DNA of 64,000 nucleotides from assembly GCA_002449845.1 (NCBI GenBank), contig DJXW01000034.1:135431-199430 (forward strand), written 5' to 3'. Made by a program: the position numbers and the translations under genes. This DNA comes from Prevotella sp. UBA6994 (lineage in GTDB: Bacteria; Bacteroidota; Bacteroidia; Bacteroidales; Bacteroidaceae). A model generated the notes under the pieces. That model saw nothing but the letters and a program-made list of their open reading frames with translations. It had not been told where the DNA came from and did not search any database. Of the stretch, positions 54,454 through 63,049 are shown one piece after another. The first letter of the stretch is position 1. Each line of letters begins with the position of its first letter.

Positions 54454-55722
54454 TTAGAATTTACAAGATATTTCAGAATACCCCACTAATTGGTCTGTGC
54501 GTTCTCCTATTCCCCGATAATAAACCAATACTTGGTATTCGTTTTCCGTTTGGTAGAAATTACCTTCGGATGGTACGGGAATCAATGAACCATCTTGATT
54601 CATAAGCAGATATTGGTACGAGTAATAGCCTTGTTTAAGAGGTATTACTGATTGATACATCTTTTCTGTCTCGTTGTATTCCATCTTGTATTTTGGTAAA
54701 AACTGATCATTAGTCCATTGCCCGTTTAAGTAAACGTCACCGAAATATTGTGGAACCTTTAAAGAGAAGTGTACCATCACGTAGTCACAAAGGCGTTCAA
54801 TTTCATAATTGTCACTGTTTCTGATCAGGAATGCGCCATTGGCATCTTCATCGTACACATAATTACGTCTGGGTTCGTCAGTCCAAACGTATGCGTGATA
54901 GTTGTGGCCATCCCATCCCACGGATTCCAATCCCATCGTGGTATGTGTCACGTCAAGCGTCTCGAATTTCCGATATTCGTTTCCGGCATCGAAAATCAAG
55001 TCTCTACAGTTTTCCCATCTCAGTCCTGTACCCTCTATAAACTGTGGCTTGGGATTTTTCACGGCATTATCCCATCTGCCATTTTGCATCACAATGATGT
55101 TTAATTGTCTGTCGCTATGGGTAACTCTCAAGGAACCATATCTCAAATTCATTTTCAGTTGTTGGTGAGACCTGTAAATATCAACGTCAGTATCTCCTGT
55201 TACGCCTAATAATACTGACATACGAGGATCCACCACCATGAAACAAGCCGTAAACATCGGTTCGTCATCATTGTTCTCATCATATACGGTCACTCTGTAA
55301 TTACCGCTCATTTTCAGTTTGCATTGTGCATTTGGTATCTGGAAATGATAGTGCGTATAGAGAACGGTGGTATTGAAAGATTCTGTAACGTCGTTAATGG
55401 GCAGGTTATCATTAAATCCATCGATGTAATCGCTCGTAAAAATATCTTCTGAAGTTGTCCAATCTGCATTGCAATGTTCCACCTTATATAAATATCGGTG
55501 ATATTCATGAGTCATATCGTCAAAGTCGATGTGGATAGGTGTATTTTCATGGAGGTTGATGATGGGGAGAGACATCCAGTCGTCACCAGCCATTACTTGC
55601 AGAGAGGCAATGTTCTCTTGGAGAATCTCATGTCTTTGAGCAGACAGAACCATAGATTGCAACAAGAGAAACAAAGTCAGCAGAAGTTTGGTGGAACAAG
55701 CTTTTTGATGCTTGTTGTTCAT
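54454..55722 (-). CDS. Internal start: T9SS Plug/DUF5103 protein as an independent product
   Basis: This is the probable separate translation product within the frame above: 422 residues from MNNKHQKACSTKLLL with a signal peptide cleaved near LSA-QR. DUF5103 hallmarks are the N-terminal Ig-like strands (RYLYKVEHCNADWTTSEDIF) and the middle GLRWENCRDLIFDAGNEYRK. The C-terminal region has VYLNGQWTNDQFLPKYKMEY and GYYSYQYLLMN. It would sit on the periplasmic face of the SprA translocon. T9SS-tailed proteins in this window supply the cargo context. Confidence 0.75.
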   Translation of the reverse strand: MNNKHQKACSTKLLLTLFLLLQSMVLSAQRHEILQENIASLQVMAGDDWMSLPIINLHENTPIHIDFDDMTHEYHRYLYKVEHCNADWTTSEDIFTSDYIDGFNDNLPINDVTESFNTTVLYTHYHFQIPNAQCKLKMSGNYRVTVYDENNDDEPMFTACFMVVDPRMSVLLGVTGDTDVDIYRSHQQLKMNLRYGSLRVTHSDRQLNIIVMQNGRWDNAVKNPKPQFIEGTGLRWENCRDLIFDAGNEYRKFETLDVTHTTMGLESVGWDGHNYHAYVWTDEPRRNYVYDEDANGAFLIRNSDNYEIERLCDYVMVHFSLKVPQYFGDVYLNGQWTNDQFLPKYKMEYNETEKMYQSVIPLKQGYYSYQYLLMNQDGSLIPVPSEGNFYQTENEYQVLVYYRGIGERTDQLVGYSEISCKF

Positions 55723-56220
55723 TTCTTCTGACGTGTTTTTCCTCACATAATCCACGAAAGCATATTCATAATGATGTTTCTCGTCTTTTTCGTGAACCTC
55801 TTTAGATGTCATTTCCCAGTCGTGATAATCAGGGAAGAATGCGTCAGCTTGTTCTGGAATATCATCTATCTCAGTGAGATACAATTTCTGCGCATACTTC
55901 ATGGCTTGCTCATACACGCTTGCGCCACCAATAATAAATATTTCCTCATCCTCCTGACAATGGTTGAATGCCTCTTCCAAAGAAGGATAACAGTCGCAAA
56001 GGGGAAAATCATTCTTTGTTTTGCTCAATACGATATTCCTGCGATTGGGTAAAGCCCCCTTTGGCAACGATTCATACGTGCGCCTACCCATAATGATCGT
56101 ATGTCCCGTGGTAAGAGCCTTGAAGCGTTTCAAGTCGTTTGGCAACCAATATAACAGTTTATTTTGATAACCAATGGCATTGTTTTTCGCCACGGCAGCA
56201 ATCACGTTGACTCTCATCAT
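54454..56220 (-). CDS. Dihydrofolate reductase joined in frame to a secreted T9SS Plug (DUF5103) protein
   Basis: One uninterrupted 588-residue frame. The first 160 residues are a complete DHFR: VNVIAAVAKNNAIGYQNKLL, LPNDLKRFKALTTGHTIIMG, IFIIGGASVYEQAM, ending YEYAFVDYVR. Nine residues later an internal Met (codon at 55720-55722) begins a typical signal peptide, MNNKHQKACSTKLLLTLFLL through VLSAQ. It is followed by about 390 residues of the DUF5103 family, the Plug protein that closes the SprA channel of the type IX system. A cytosolic enzyme ahead of an exported protein makes little sense as one chain. Removing one A from the AAAAA run at 55736-55740 would end DHFR at a TGA overlapping the internal ATG (ATGA). 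Two coupled genes, folA and a Plug gene, are therefore the likely normal state. The DHFR start at 56220 or 56217 overlaps the thyA stop. Confidence 0.9.
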   Translation of the reverse strand: MMRVNVIAAVAKNNAIGYQNKLLYWLPNDLKRFKALTTGHTIIMGRRTYESLPKGALPNRRNIVLSKTKNDFPLCDCYPSLEEAFNHCQEDEEIFIIGGASVYEQAMKYAQKLYLTEIDDIPEQADAFFPDYHDWEMTSKEVHEKDEKHHYEYAFVDYVRKNTSEEMNNKHQKACSTKLLLTLFLLLQSMVLSAQRHEILQENIASLQVMAGDDWMSLPIINLHENTPIHIDFDDMTHEYHRYLYKVEHCNADWTTSEDIFTSDYIDGFNDNLPINDVTESFNTTVLYTHYHFQIPNAQCKLKMSGNYRVTVYDENNDDEPMFTACFMVVDPRMSVLLGVTGDTDVDIYRSHQQLKMNLRYGSLRVTHSDRQLNIIVMQNGRWDNAVKNPKPQFIEGTGLRWENCRDLIFDAGNEYRKFETLDVTHTTMGLESVGWDGHNYHAYVWTDEPRRNYVYDEDANGAFLIRNSDNYEIERLCDYVMVHFSLKVPQYFGDVYLNGQWTNDQFLPKYKMEYNETEKMYQSVIPLKQGYYSYQYLLMNQDGSLIPVPSEGNFYQTENEYQVLVYYRGIGERTDQLVGYSEISCKF

Positions 56221-57011
56221 ACCGAAACCTCCGCTTTGATGTGTGGCCAAGGGTCATAACCCTCTAATTGGAAATCTTCATACTTGAAACTGAAGATGTC
56301 TTTCACGTCAGGATTCAGCAACATCTTGGGCAATGGTCGAGGCTCACGGGTCAGTTGTAACTTTGCTTGTTCTATGTGGTTCAGGTAAAGATGGGTGTCT
56401 CCCGTGGTATGGATAAACTCTCCAACTTTCAATCCTGTCACTTGTGCCATCATCTGTAAAAGAAGAGCATAACTGGCAATATTAAAAGGAACGCCAAGAA
56501 ATGTATCGGCACTTCGTTGATAGAGTTGTAACGACAACTTCCCGTTAGCCACGTAAAACTGGAACAAGGTGTGGCAAGGTGGCAAAGCCATGTCTTTCAC
56601 TTCCGCCACATTCCATGCACTGACTATCATTCTTCGTGAGTCGGGGTGATGACGAATCAAATCCACTACGTTTTGTATCTGGTCGATGGTTCCACCATCA
56701 TAATCGGGCCACGAACGCCACTGATGACCATACACAGGTCCTAAGTCTCCGTTCTCGTCAGCCCATTCGTTCCATATTCTCACGCCGTTTTCCTGCAAGT
56801 ACTTCACGTTTGTGTCTCCTTGCAAGAACCAAATCAGTTCGTGTATGATGCTTTTAAGATGCAATTTCTTGGTGGTTAGCAATGGGAAACCATCCTCCAT
56901 GTTGAATCGCATCTGATGACCGAACACGCTGATAGTGCCTGTTCCCGTTCGGTCAGTCTTCTTTGTGCCCTCCGTCAATATGCGGTTGAGCAAGTTCAAG
57001 TATTGTTTCAT
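56217..57011 (-). CDS. thyA: Thymidylate synthase
   Basis: A 264-residue enzyme from MKQYLNLLNRILTEG, the conserved ThyA start; the longer frame adds 28 unrelated residues. It methylates dUMP using methylene-tetrahydrofolate. The catalytic Cys lies in ALPPCHTLFQFYV. Also seen are QRSADTFLGVPFNIASYA (dUMP binding) and HTTGDTHLYLNHIEQAKLQL. It yields dihydrofolate, which the overlapping DHFR gene product (ATGA junction) recycles. The 5' end overlaps the rRNA methyltransferase gene by 59 bp in another frame. Confidence 0.97.
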   Translation of the reverse strand: MKQYLNLLNRILTEGTKKTDRTGTGTISVFGHQMRFNMEDGFPLLTTKKLHLKSIIHELIWFLQGDTNVKYLQENGVRIWNEWADENGDLGPVYGHQWRSWPDYDGGTIDQIQNVVDLIRHHPDSRRMIVSAWNVAEVKDMALPPCHTLFQFYVANGKLSLQLYQRSADTFLGVPFNIASYALLLQMMAQVTGLKVGEFIHTTGDTHLYLNHIEQAKLQLTREPRPLPKMLLNPDVKDIFSFKYEDFQLEGYDPWPHIKAEVSV

Positions 57012-58251
57012 ATTCGGGTATATGTGTGCTTTTGATTCGCCATTCCATAGGGTATAGGTTGTTGGCTCTGTTCCCGATGTTCTTGGCAAATCCAATGGGT
57101 ATATGATGATATGTGAGCAGCACGATGCCTCTTGGCGTTTCGGCTGGCAATACGATAGCTTCTTTTCTCAGATAACAAATGGCTTGTCTGTAGTCGATGT
57201 CAACGTTCGGATAATCCTCCCTGTTGAATCGTATCGACAGGGCTTGTGCATGGTTCGGAATGTCTTTCTTCTTTCCATTGACAATGGCTGGTTCGTATGT
57301 CATTACTTTCAAGGTTGCCATTCTGGGAGGTGTGGTTTTTGTCTCTTCTTGATGGGCATGTTTTCTCAATACCGCTACAAACAATCCCTCACCTCTTGTC
57401 TTTCCTGGTATAAAACGATACACGGGATGATGGTCAACCAATGACCCTGTGATGTTCCATTCGTCTTGGATGTTGATGGGGATGAAGTCTGCTCCCAATT
57501 CTTTCGCTATCCAATTCACGTTTTCCTCGTTTTCCTTTTCGTTGAACGTACAAGTGGAATACACCAGAAATCCCCCTGGTTTCAGGCAGGGCCATATATC
57601 GCTGATGATTTCCCTTTGTAGTTTCCAACATTTTTCTACGTTTTGCCAACTCCATTCTTGTATGGCATTCTGGTCTTTCCTAAACATTCCCTCACCAGAA
57701 CAAGGTACGTCGGCAACGATGATGTCGAACAGCATCTTCGCCTTTTGGTAATCGCGGGCGTAGTTGTTGGTTACTACCACGTTAGGATGTCCCCATTTCA
57801 ATAGGTTCTCAAGCAATATCTGTGCCCGATTGCGATTGGGCTCGTTGGAATACAACAAACAATCATCGGGAAGGATGGAGCGAATGGCAATAGACTTACC
57901 GCCTGGTGCCGCGCAAAGGTCGAGAACACGCAAGTCATTACTATCCATTTCGGCAATCAATTGCTTGATGACGTGTTCATGAAACATGGACGATGCTTCT
58001 TGTACGTAGTAGAGACCTGCATGAAACAATGGGTCGAATGTGAAATTGGGTCGATGCTGAAGATAGAAACCATACTGACACCAAGGCACTTCACGGTCTT
58101 TCAGCGGGATGGAAAAGTCATTCGTACACTTAAAAGGATTCACTCGAATACTGACAGGCACTTCCTCTGAAAGTCCTTGAAGCAAGGTAGAATAAAGCTC
58201 TTCTCCCATCAATTGGCGTGTATGTTGTATGAAGTCTGCGGGTAAATCCAT
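56953..58251 (-). CDS. RsmF/NOL1-NOP2-Sun family rRNA m5C methyltransferase
   Basis: A 432-residue SAM-dependent enzyme. Motif I is LRVLDLCAAPGGKSIAI. Motif IV is ADVPCSGEGMFRKD, holding the release Cys. Motif VI is LVYSTCTFNEKENEENV, with the nucleophilic Cys. A C-terminal RNA-binding portion typical of RsmF-like proteins follows (IRFNREDYPNVDIDYRQAIC, YPMEWRIKSTHI). The E. coli counterpart methylates 16S rRNA C1407. Its last 19 codons run past the thyA start, an unusually long overlap. A -7-like element lies 21 bp upstream, in a divergent region shared with the GH105 gene. Confidence 0.92.
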   Translation of the reverse strand: MDLPADFIQHTRQLMGEELYSTLLQGLSEEVPVSIRVNPFKCTNDFSIPLKDREVPWCQYGFYLQHRPNFTFDPLFHAGLYYVQEASSMFHEHVIKQLIAEMDSNDLRVLDLCAAPGGKSIAIRSILPDDCLLYSNEPNRNRAQILLENLLKWGHPNVVVTNNYARDYQKAKMLFDIIVADVPCSGEGMFRKDQNAIQEWSWQNVEKCWKLQREIISDIWPCLKPGGFLVYSTCTFNEKENEENVNWIAKELGADFIPINIQDEWNITGSLVDHHPVYRFIPGKTRGEGLFVAVLRKHAHQEETKTTPPRMATLKVMTYEPAIVNGKKKDIPNHAQALSIRFNREDYPNVDIDYRQAICYLRKEAIVLPAETPRGIVLLTYHHIPIGFAKNIGNRANNLYPMEWRIKSTHIPEYETILELAQPHIDGGHKED

Positions 58252-58271
58252 CTTTTTTCTTTATCTTTGTG

Positions 58272-58279
58272 CAAAGTTA
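58272..58279 (-). promoter_or_regulatory. -7 element (TAACTTTG) for the RsmF-thyA-folA run
   Basis: CAAAGTTA on the plus strand reads TAACTTTG on the minus strand, 21 bp upstream of the RsmF-like start. Confidence 0.55.
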
Positions 58280-58304
58280 CGATTATTTTTTCAAATAATC
58301 TTAT

Positions 58305-58312
58305 TATCTTTG
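58305..58312 (+). promoter_or_regulatory. -7 element (TATCTTTG) for the GH105-PL26 pair
   Basis: TATCTTTG lies 34 bp before the GH105 start and is divergent from the site at 58272-58279. Confidence 0.55.
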
Positions 58313-58346
58313 CAATGTTTATAATAATTACCTAAATGTGTGAGAT

Positions 58347-59741
58347 ATGAAAGAACTACTGAAAACCATTTCTATGTGTTTGTTGTTGATGTTGGGCATG
58401 AACGTGAAAGCCCAAGTAAACGATTCCAATACACCTCTGCACTTGATGGCTCCACAATATAAATTGAAGTATGGAGTTTCTACCGTTGATGAAGTGAAGC
58501 AGACAATGGATAAGGTGCTGCGCTATATCGCAAAGGTTACTCCAGCTAAATTGGTGGATTCCAAGACTGGTAAGCCAGTGACGAATTACGCAAACATCAA
58601 CGAGAATACGCAATTGATGAGAGGCGATTTCAGATTGACCAGTTATGAGTGGGGCGTTACTTATTCCGCCGTGCTGGCAGCTTATCAACAGACGGGCGAT
58701 GAAGCATATAAAAATTATTTGTACGAGCGACTTCAGTTCTTGGCAGACATTGCTCCCTATTATAAAAAGATATATGAAAACAAGGGAAAGATAGACGACT
58801 TGATTCGTAAGGTTATCGACCCTCACGCCTTAGACGATGCCGGTGCTATCTGTGAGGCAATGATCAAGGCTTCAATGAATGACGAATCACTGAAACTAAA
58901 TGACCTTATCGACAATTATTCCTCTTATATATTAAATAAGGAGTATCGGTTGGAAGACGGTACCTTTGCCCGTTTGCGTCCGCATAAGAATACGGTATGG
59001 CTCGACGATATGTTCATGGGTATTCCCACCATTGCCTATATGGGAAAATACACGGGTAAATTCTCTTACTATGATGAGGCTATCAAACAAGTAATGCAGT
59101 TTGCCCAACGAATGTTTGTACCAGAAAAGAATCTCTTCCGTCATGGTTGGGTAGAGTCAATGGAAGACCACCCTGCCTTCCATTGGGGCAGAGCCAATGG
59201 TTGGGCTATCCTTACCCTTTGCGAAGTGTTGGATGTATTGCCAGAGGGTTACCCTGGTAGGATAGACGTATTGGATCTATTAAAGGCTCATGTCAGGGGT
59301 TTGGCAGCTTGCCAAGACAAAGACGGATTCTGGCACCAGTTGCTTGACCGCAACAATTCTTACCTTGAATCATCGGCAACAGCCATTTACACCTATTGTA
59401 TTGCCCACGCTATCAATATGGGATGGATAGACGCATTGGCTTACGGTCCGATGGTGCAGTTGGCTTGGCATGCTGTAGAGTCGTCGGTGAACAACCAAGG
59501 ACAAGTGGAAGGTGTTTGTGTGGGAACGGGAATGGGATTCGACCCTGCTTTCTATGAGTATCGTCCCGTGCATAAGATGGCTGCGCATGGCTATGGTCCC
59601 GTGATTTGGGCAGGTGCAGAGATGATTAAGTTGTTGAAAAACCAGCATCCGAAATCCAACGACAGTGCCGTGCAATTCTATCCTGAAGAGGTAAAGACCG
59701 ACAAAGCCATTTTCAATTATGACGGAACGATTAGGTATTAG
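58347..59741 (+). CDS. Glycoside hydrolase family 105, unsaturated rhamnogalacturonyl hydrolase
   Basis: A 464-residue protein with a signal peptide (1-22, ending VKA-QV). The (alpha/alpha)6 barrel carries GDFRLTSYEWGVTYSAVLAA, VWLDDMFMGIP with the catalytic Asp seen in YteR, and AFHWGRANGWAILTLCEVLD. The late HKMAAHGYGPVIWAGAEMI is also conserved. GH105 removes the unsaturated galacturonyl end left by rhamnogalacturonan lyases. The next gene overlaps by 23 bp and appears to encode such a lyase, so substrate flow fits. The signal peptide predicts periplasmic action. Confidence 0.92.
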   Translation: MKELLKTISMCLLLMLGMNVKAQVNDSNTPLHLMAPQYKLKYGVSTVDEVKQTMDKVLRYIAKVTPAKLVDSKTGKPVTNYANINENTQLMRGDFRLTSYEWGVTYSAVLAAYQQTGDEAYKNYLYERLQFLADIAPYYKKIYENKGKIDDLIRKVIDPHALDDAGAICEAMIKASMNDESLKLNDLIDNYSSYILNKEYRLEDGTFARLRPHKNTVWLDDMFMGIPTIAYMGKYTGKFSYYDEAIKQVMQFAQRMFVPEKNLFRHGWVESMEDHPAFHWGRANGWAILTLCEVLDVLPEGYPGRIDVLDLLKAHVRGLAACQDKDGFWHQLLDRNNSYLESSATAIYTYCIAHAINMGWIDALAYGPMVQLAWHAVESSVNNQGQVEGVCVGTGMGFDPAFYEYRPVHKMAAHGYGPVIWAGAEMIKLLKNQHPKSNDSAVQFYPEEVKTDKAIFNYDGTIRY

Positions 59742-62700
59742 GCTCATCACATGGCTTGGGTTGTGCTTGTGCTCCGTGAGCGTAAGTGCATCTACCGTTT
59801 CGGCACTCAACCAAAAGCAGTTTAAGCGTTATTGGCAGATAGAGTCTGAATCGCCAGATTACCGTCTGTCGTTCATGGGTGATACGTGCGAGATTCTTTC
59901 ACCCAAGGGACTGACCTTGTGGCGCAAGGAGAAAATGCACGATAACATGATTGTGGAATATGACGTTTGTGTGTTAGACGAAGGAAAAGAGGGCGACCGA
60001 CTGAGTGATATGAACTGTTTTTGGTTGGCTTCTGACCCTTCTCACAAGGATATATGGGCAAGAGCATCTTGGCGAAGTGGCATTTTCCTCCGTTGTTACA
60101 CGTTGCAGATGTATTATTTAGGTTATGGTGGCAATGGAAATACCACAACTCGCTTCAGGAGATATGATGGCAATGAGGCTGGCGTAACTGATGTAAGCAA
60201 ACGACCAGCTATCTTAAAGGAATATACAGACGCAGCTCATCTCTTGCGTGCAAACCATTGGTATCATGTTAAGATTGTCAGTAAGGGTGGTCATACGTGC
60301 TTTTTCGTAGATAATGAATTGGTGGTGGATTATCACGACCCTCAACCTTTGACAAGTGGATGGCTTGGATTCCGTACTACTTGGTCTCGTGTTCGCATCA
60401 CGCAATTCAAGATTTCTGAATTACAAGGAATGTCTGCCCAAGAGGGTGTTCCATTGCATTGGGTGGGGGATGTGCCACAAAAAGATCGTCCCGTGGCATT
60501 CGGTGTTCCCTTTGCCAAAGGTGAATGGAAGGATGTTTCAAGACTTACGGTTGTGGGAAATAATGTAGAATTGCCTACCGACGCATGGGTGAATGCACGG
60601 TGGGAGGATGGTTCGGTGAAGTGGGCTGGCCTCTCTACGGTGGTTCTATCAAATACCGACCATCTAAACGTTAGGTTTACGAACGCCAAACACCATGTTT
60701 CTCCCTTGCAAATACATGATTTACCAACGCAATACCTTATCTCTACGGGAAAGATAGATGCTTTCGTTTCCAAACAAGGCAAATGCTTGATGGATAGCTT
60801 GTTGCTCGATGGAAAGAAAATCGGTGGCAGTTGCCAACTTGTCGCTTCATTGAAGGATGGCAGTTCGTTTACTTCCGCCATTCATAATGTGGAGATAGAA
60901 CGACAAGGAAAGATGAGTGCGGTGGTGAAGATAAGTGGCGTTCATCAAAATGACCATAGACAGTGGTTGCCTTTTACCGTGCGCTTGTATTTCTATGGGC
61001 AATCGGACCAAGTAAAGATGGTTCATTCATTTGTCTATGATGGGGAACAGACGAAGGATTTCATTGCTTCATTGGGCGTGAGGTTCCTCGTGCCCATGCG
61101 TGAACAGGTGTATAATAGGCACGTGGCTTTCGCCTGCGACAGACAAGGGGTGTGGAGCGAACCCGTACAACCCTTGGATGGAAGAATATGGCTGCGATTG
61201 GATAACCAAAATTGGCAAGCCAAGCAAATGGATGGTGAACGTATTCCAGAACCAGATGCCTTTGGTACACAAGGTCAATCATTGCTCAACCATTGGGCAA
61301 AATGGGATGGGTATCGCCTTTCCCAACTCACGGACAACTCGTTTTCTATCCGTAAGAAGGCTACGAGTGAGAGTCCGTGGATAGGAACATTCACGGGAAC
61401 AAGGGCAAACGGCAGTGTGTTCGTTGGAGATGTAAGCGGTGGAATGACGGTGATGATGAAAGATTTCTGGCAAACTTATCCTTCTTCCATCGAGGTGGCT
61501 CATGCAAGAGGCAATGAGGCAGCGTTGACAATGTGGATGTGGAGCCCTGAGAGTGAAGCCATGAACCTTTGCCATTACGATACGATAGCTCACGACTTGC
61601 TGGCAAGCTACGAGGACGTGCAAGAAGGATTGAGTACTCCTTACGGAATAGCAAACACGCATGTTTTGTGGCTTACCTTGCACGACAAATATCCTGGTAA
61701 GAAGGATTTTTCGGAAATGGCTCGCTACTTGGAAGACGATGCTCAGTTGCAATGTACACCTGATTATCTTTATACCAAACGTGCATTCGGCATTTGGTCT
61801 TTGCCCGACACGTCATCAGTAGCTTCGGCAAAGGTAGAACAAAGACTCAATCAATATCTCGACTTTTACGAAAAAGCCATTGAGGAAAATAAGTGGTATG
61901 GCTTTTGGAACTATGGTGACATGATGCACGCGTATGATGCGGAACGGCATTCTTGGCGTTACGACGTGGGAGGATATGCTTGGGACAATACCGAACTGGC
62001 AACTCCTGAATGGTTATGGTATAGTTTCCTGCGCACGGGTAGAAAAGATGTGTGGCGTATGGCAGAGGCAATGACTCGCCACAATAGTGAGGTAGATACT
62101 TATCATATCGGTGAGCTGGCTGGATTGGGCAGTCGCCATAATGTTTCTCACTGGGGCTGTGGCGCAAAAGAGGCTCGTATCAGTCAGGCGGCATTCAATC
62201 GTTTCTATTATTATCTCACAACCGATGAGCGAACGGGCGACTTGATGACAGAGGTGAAAGATGCCGACCAAAAACTCTATACTCTTGACCCAATGCGGTT
62301 GGCTGAGCCTCGTAGTAAATATCCTTGTTCAGCTCCGGCACGACTGCGCTTCGGTCCTGATTGGTTGGCTTACGCTGGTAATTGGATGACTCATTGGGAA
62401 CGTACGGGAGATACGGATTACCGAGATAAGATTGTCTCCGGATTGCAGAGCGTGGTGAAGATGAAGAATGGATTGTTCACGGGGAATAATGCTTGGGGAT
62501 TTGACCCAGCAACGGGAGTGATGAGTTATGAAGGCGACTCGCTGTTGCAACATACCAATCACCTGATGACTATCATGGGAGGATTTGAGTTGATGAACGA
62601 GATGATGACGATGGTAAACGTTGTTGGTTTTGATAAGGTGTGGCTCGACTACGCTACGAACTATAAACGTAAGGCTTTCGAGATTTCACATAATCGTTTT

Positions 62701-62940
62701 CCTGTACGTAGGTTATTGGCTTACGCTGCATGGAAACACCGCAGTCCGCAGATGGTTTCTGAGGCTTGGAAGGATTTGTGGAATCGGATAGAGCATCAAG
62801 AGGCTCCTTCGCTGAGTATTTCCACGGTAACGGCACCTTGGGTTCCAGCTCCCTTAACGGAATGGAATGGTATTTCAACCAATGATGCTGCCCTGTGGAG
62901 CTTAGACGCTATCTATATGCAGGAGGTGATAAAGCAATGA
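59719..62940 (+). CDS. Exo-rhamnogalacturonan lyase-like protein (PL26/YetA-like) with N-terminal DUF6250-like domain
   Basis: A 1073-residue secreted protein with signal peptide MTERLGIRLITWLGLCL... ending SVSAS. The first domain (about 35-232: MHDNMIVEYDVCVLDEGKEG, ANHWYHVKIVSKGGHTCFFV) is a ConA-like sandwich resembling DUF6250. From about 240 comes the RIFT-type region GVPFAKGEWKDVSRLTVVGN and ARWEDGSVKWAGLSTVVL, typical of PcRGLX/YetA-like lyases. A long (alpha/alpha) toroid then has WYGFWNYGDMMHAYD, YAWDNTELATPEWLWY and GSRHNVSHWGCGAKEARIS. The assignment is by resemblance. It overlaps the GH105 gene by 23 bp, so the two are coupled for rhamnogalacturonan-I breakdown. Confidence 0.85.
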   Translation: MTERLGIRLITWLGLCLCSVSVSASTVSALNQKQFKRYWQIESESPDYRLSFMGDTCEILSPKGLTLWRKEKMHDNMIVEYDVCVLDEGKEGDRLSDMNCFWLASDPSHKDIWARASWRSGIFLRCYTLQMYYLGYGGNGNTTTRFRRYDGNEAGVTDVSKRPAILKEYTDAAHLLRANHWYHVKIVSKGGHTCFFVDNELVVDYHDPQPLTSGWLGFRTTWSRVRITQFKISELQGMSAQEGVPLHWVGDVPQKDRPVAFGVPFAKGEWKDVSRLTVVGNNVELPTDAWVNARWEDGSVKWAGLSTVVLSNTDHLNVRFTNAKHHVSPLQIHDLPTQYLISTGKIDAFVSKQGKCLMDSLLLDGKKIGGSCQLVASLKDGSSFTSAIHNVEIERQGKMSAVVKISGVHQNDHRQWLPFTVRLYFYGQSDQVKMVHSFVYDGEQTKDFIASLGVRFLVPMREQVYNRHVAFACDRQGVWSEPVQPLDGRIWLRLDNQNWQAKQMDGERIPEPDAFGTQGQSLLNHWAKWDGYRLSQLTDNSFSIRKKATSESPWIGTFTGTRANGSVFVGDVSGGMTVMMKDFWQTYPSSIEVAHARGNEAALTMWMWSPESEAMNLCHYDTIAHDLLASYEDVQEGLSTPYGIANTHVLWLTLHDKYPGKKDFSEMARYLEDDAQLQCTPDYLYTKRAFGIWSLPDTSSVASAKVEQRLNQYLDFYEKAIEENKWYGFWNYGDMMHAYDAERHSWRYDVGGYAWDNTELATPEWLWYSFLRTGRKDVWRMAEAMTRHNSEVDTYHIGELAGLGSRHNVSHWGCGAKEARISQAAFNRFYYYLTTDERTGDLMTEVKDADQKLYTLDPMRLAEPRSKYPCSAPARLRFGPDWLAYAGNWMTHWERTGDTDYRDKIVSGLQSVVKMKNGLFTGNNAWGFDPATGVMSYEGDSLLQHTNHLMTIMGGFELMNEMMTMVNVVGFDKVWLDYATNYKRKAFEISHNRFPVRRLLAYAAWKHRSPQMVSEAWKDLWNRIEHQEAPSLSISTVTAPWVPAPLTEWNGISTNDAALWSLDAIYMQEVIKQ

Positions 62941-63049
62941 GAGAGCTCGGATATCTCAGAGTTCTCGGAGTTCTCAGAAAAATCCAATCTCCTGCAACTT
63001 CTTTCCATTTCGTTTCGTCTAACAATCAGAAAATCAAAAACGAAGAAAA

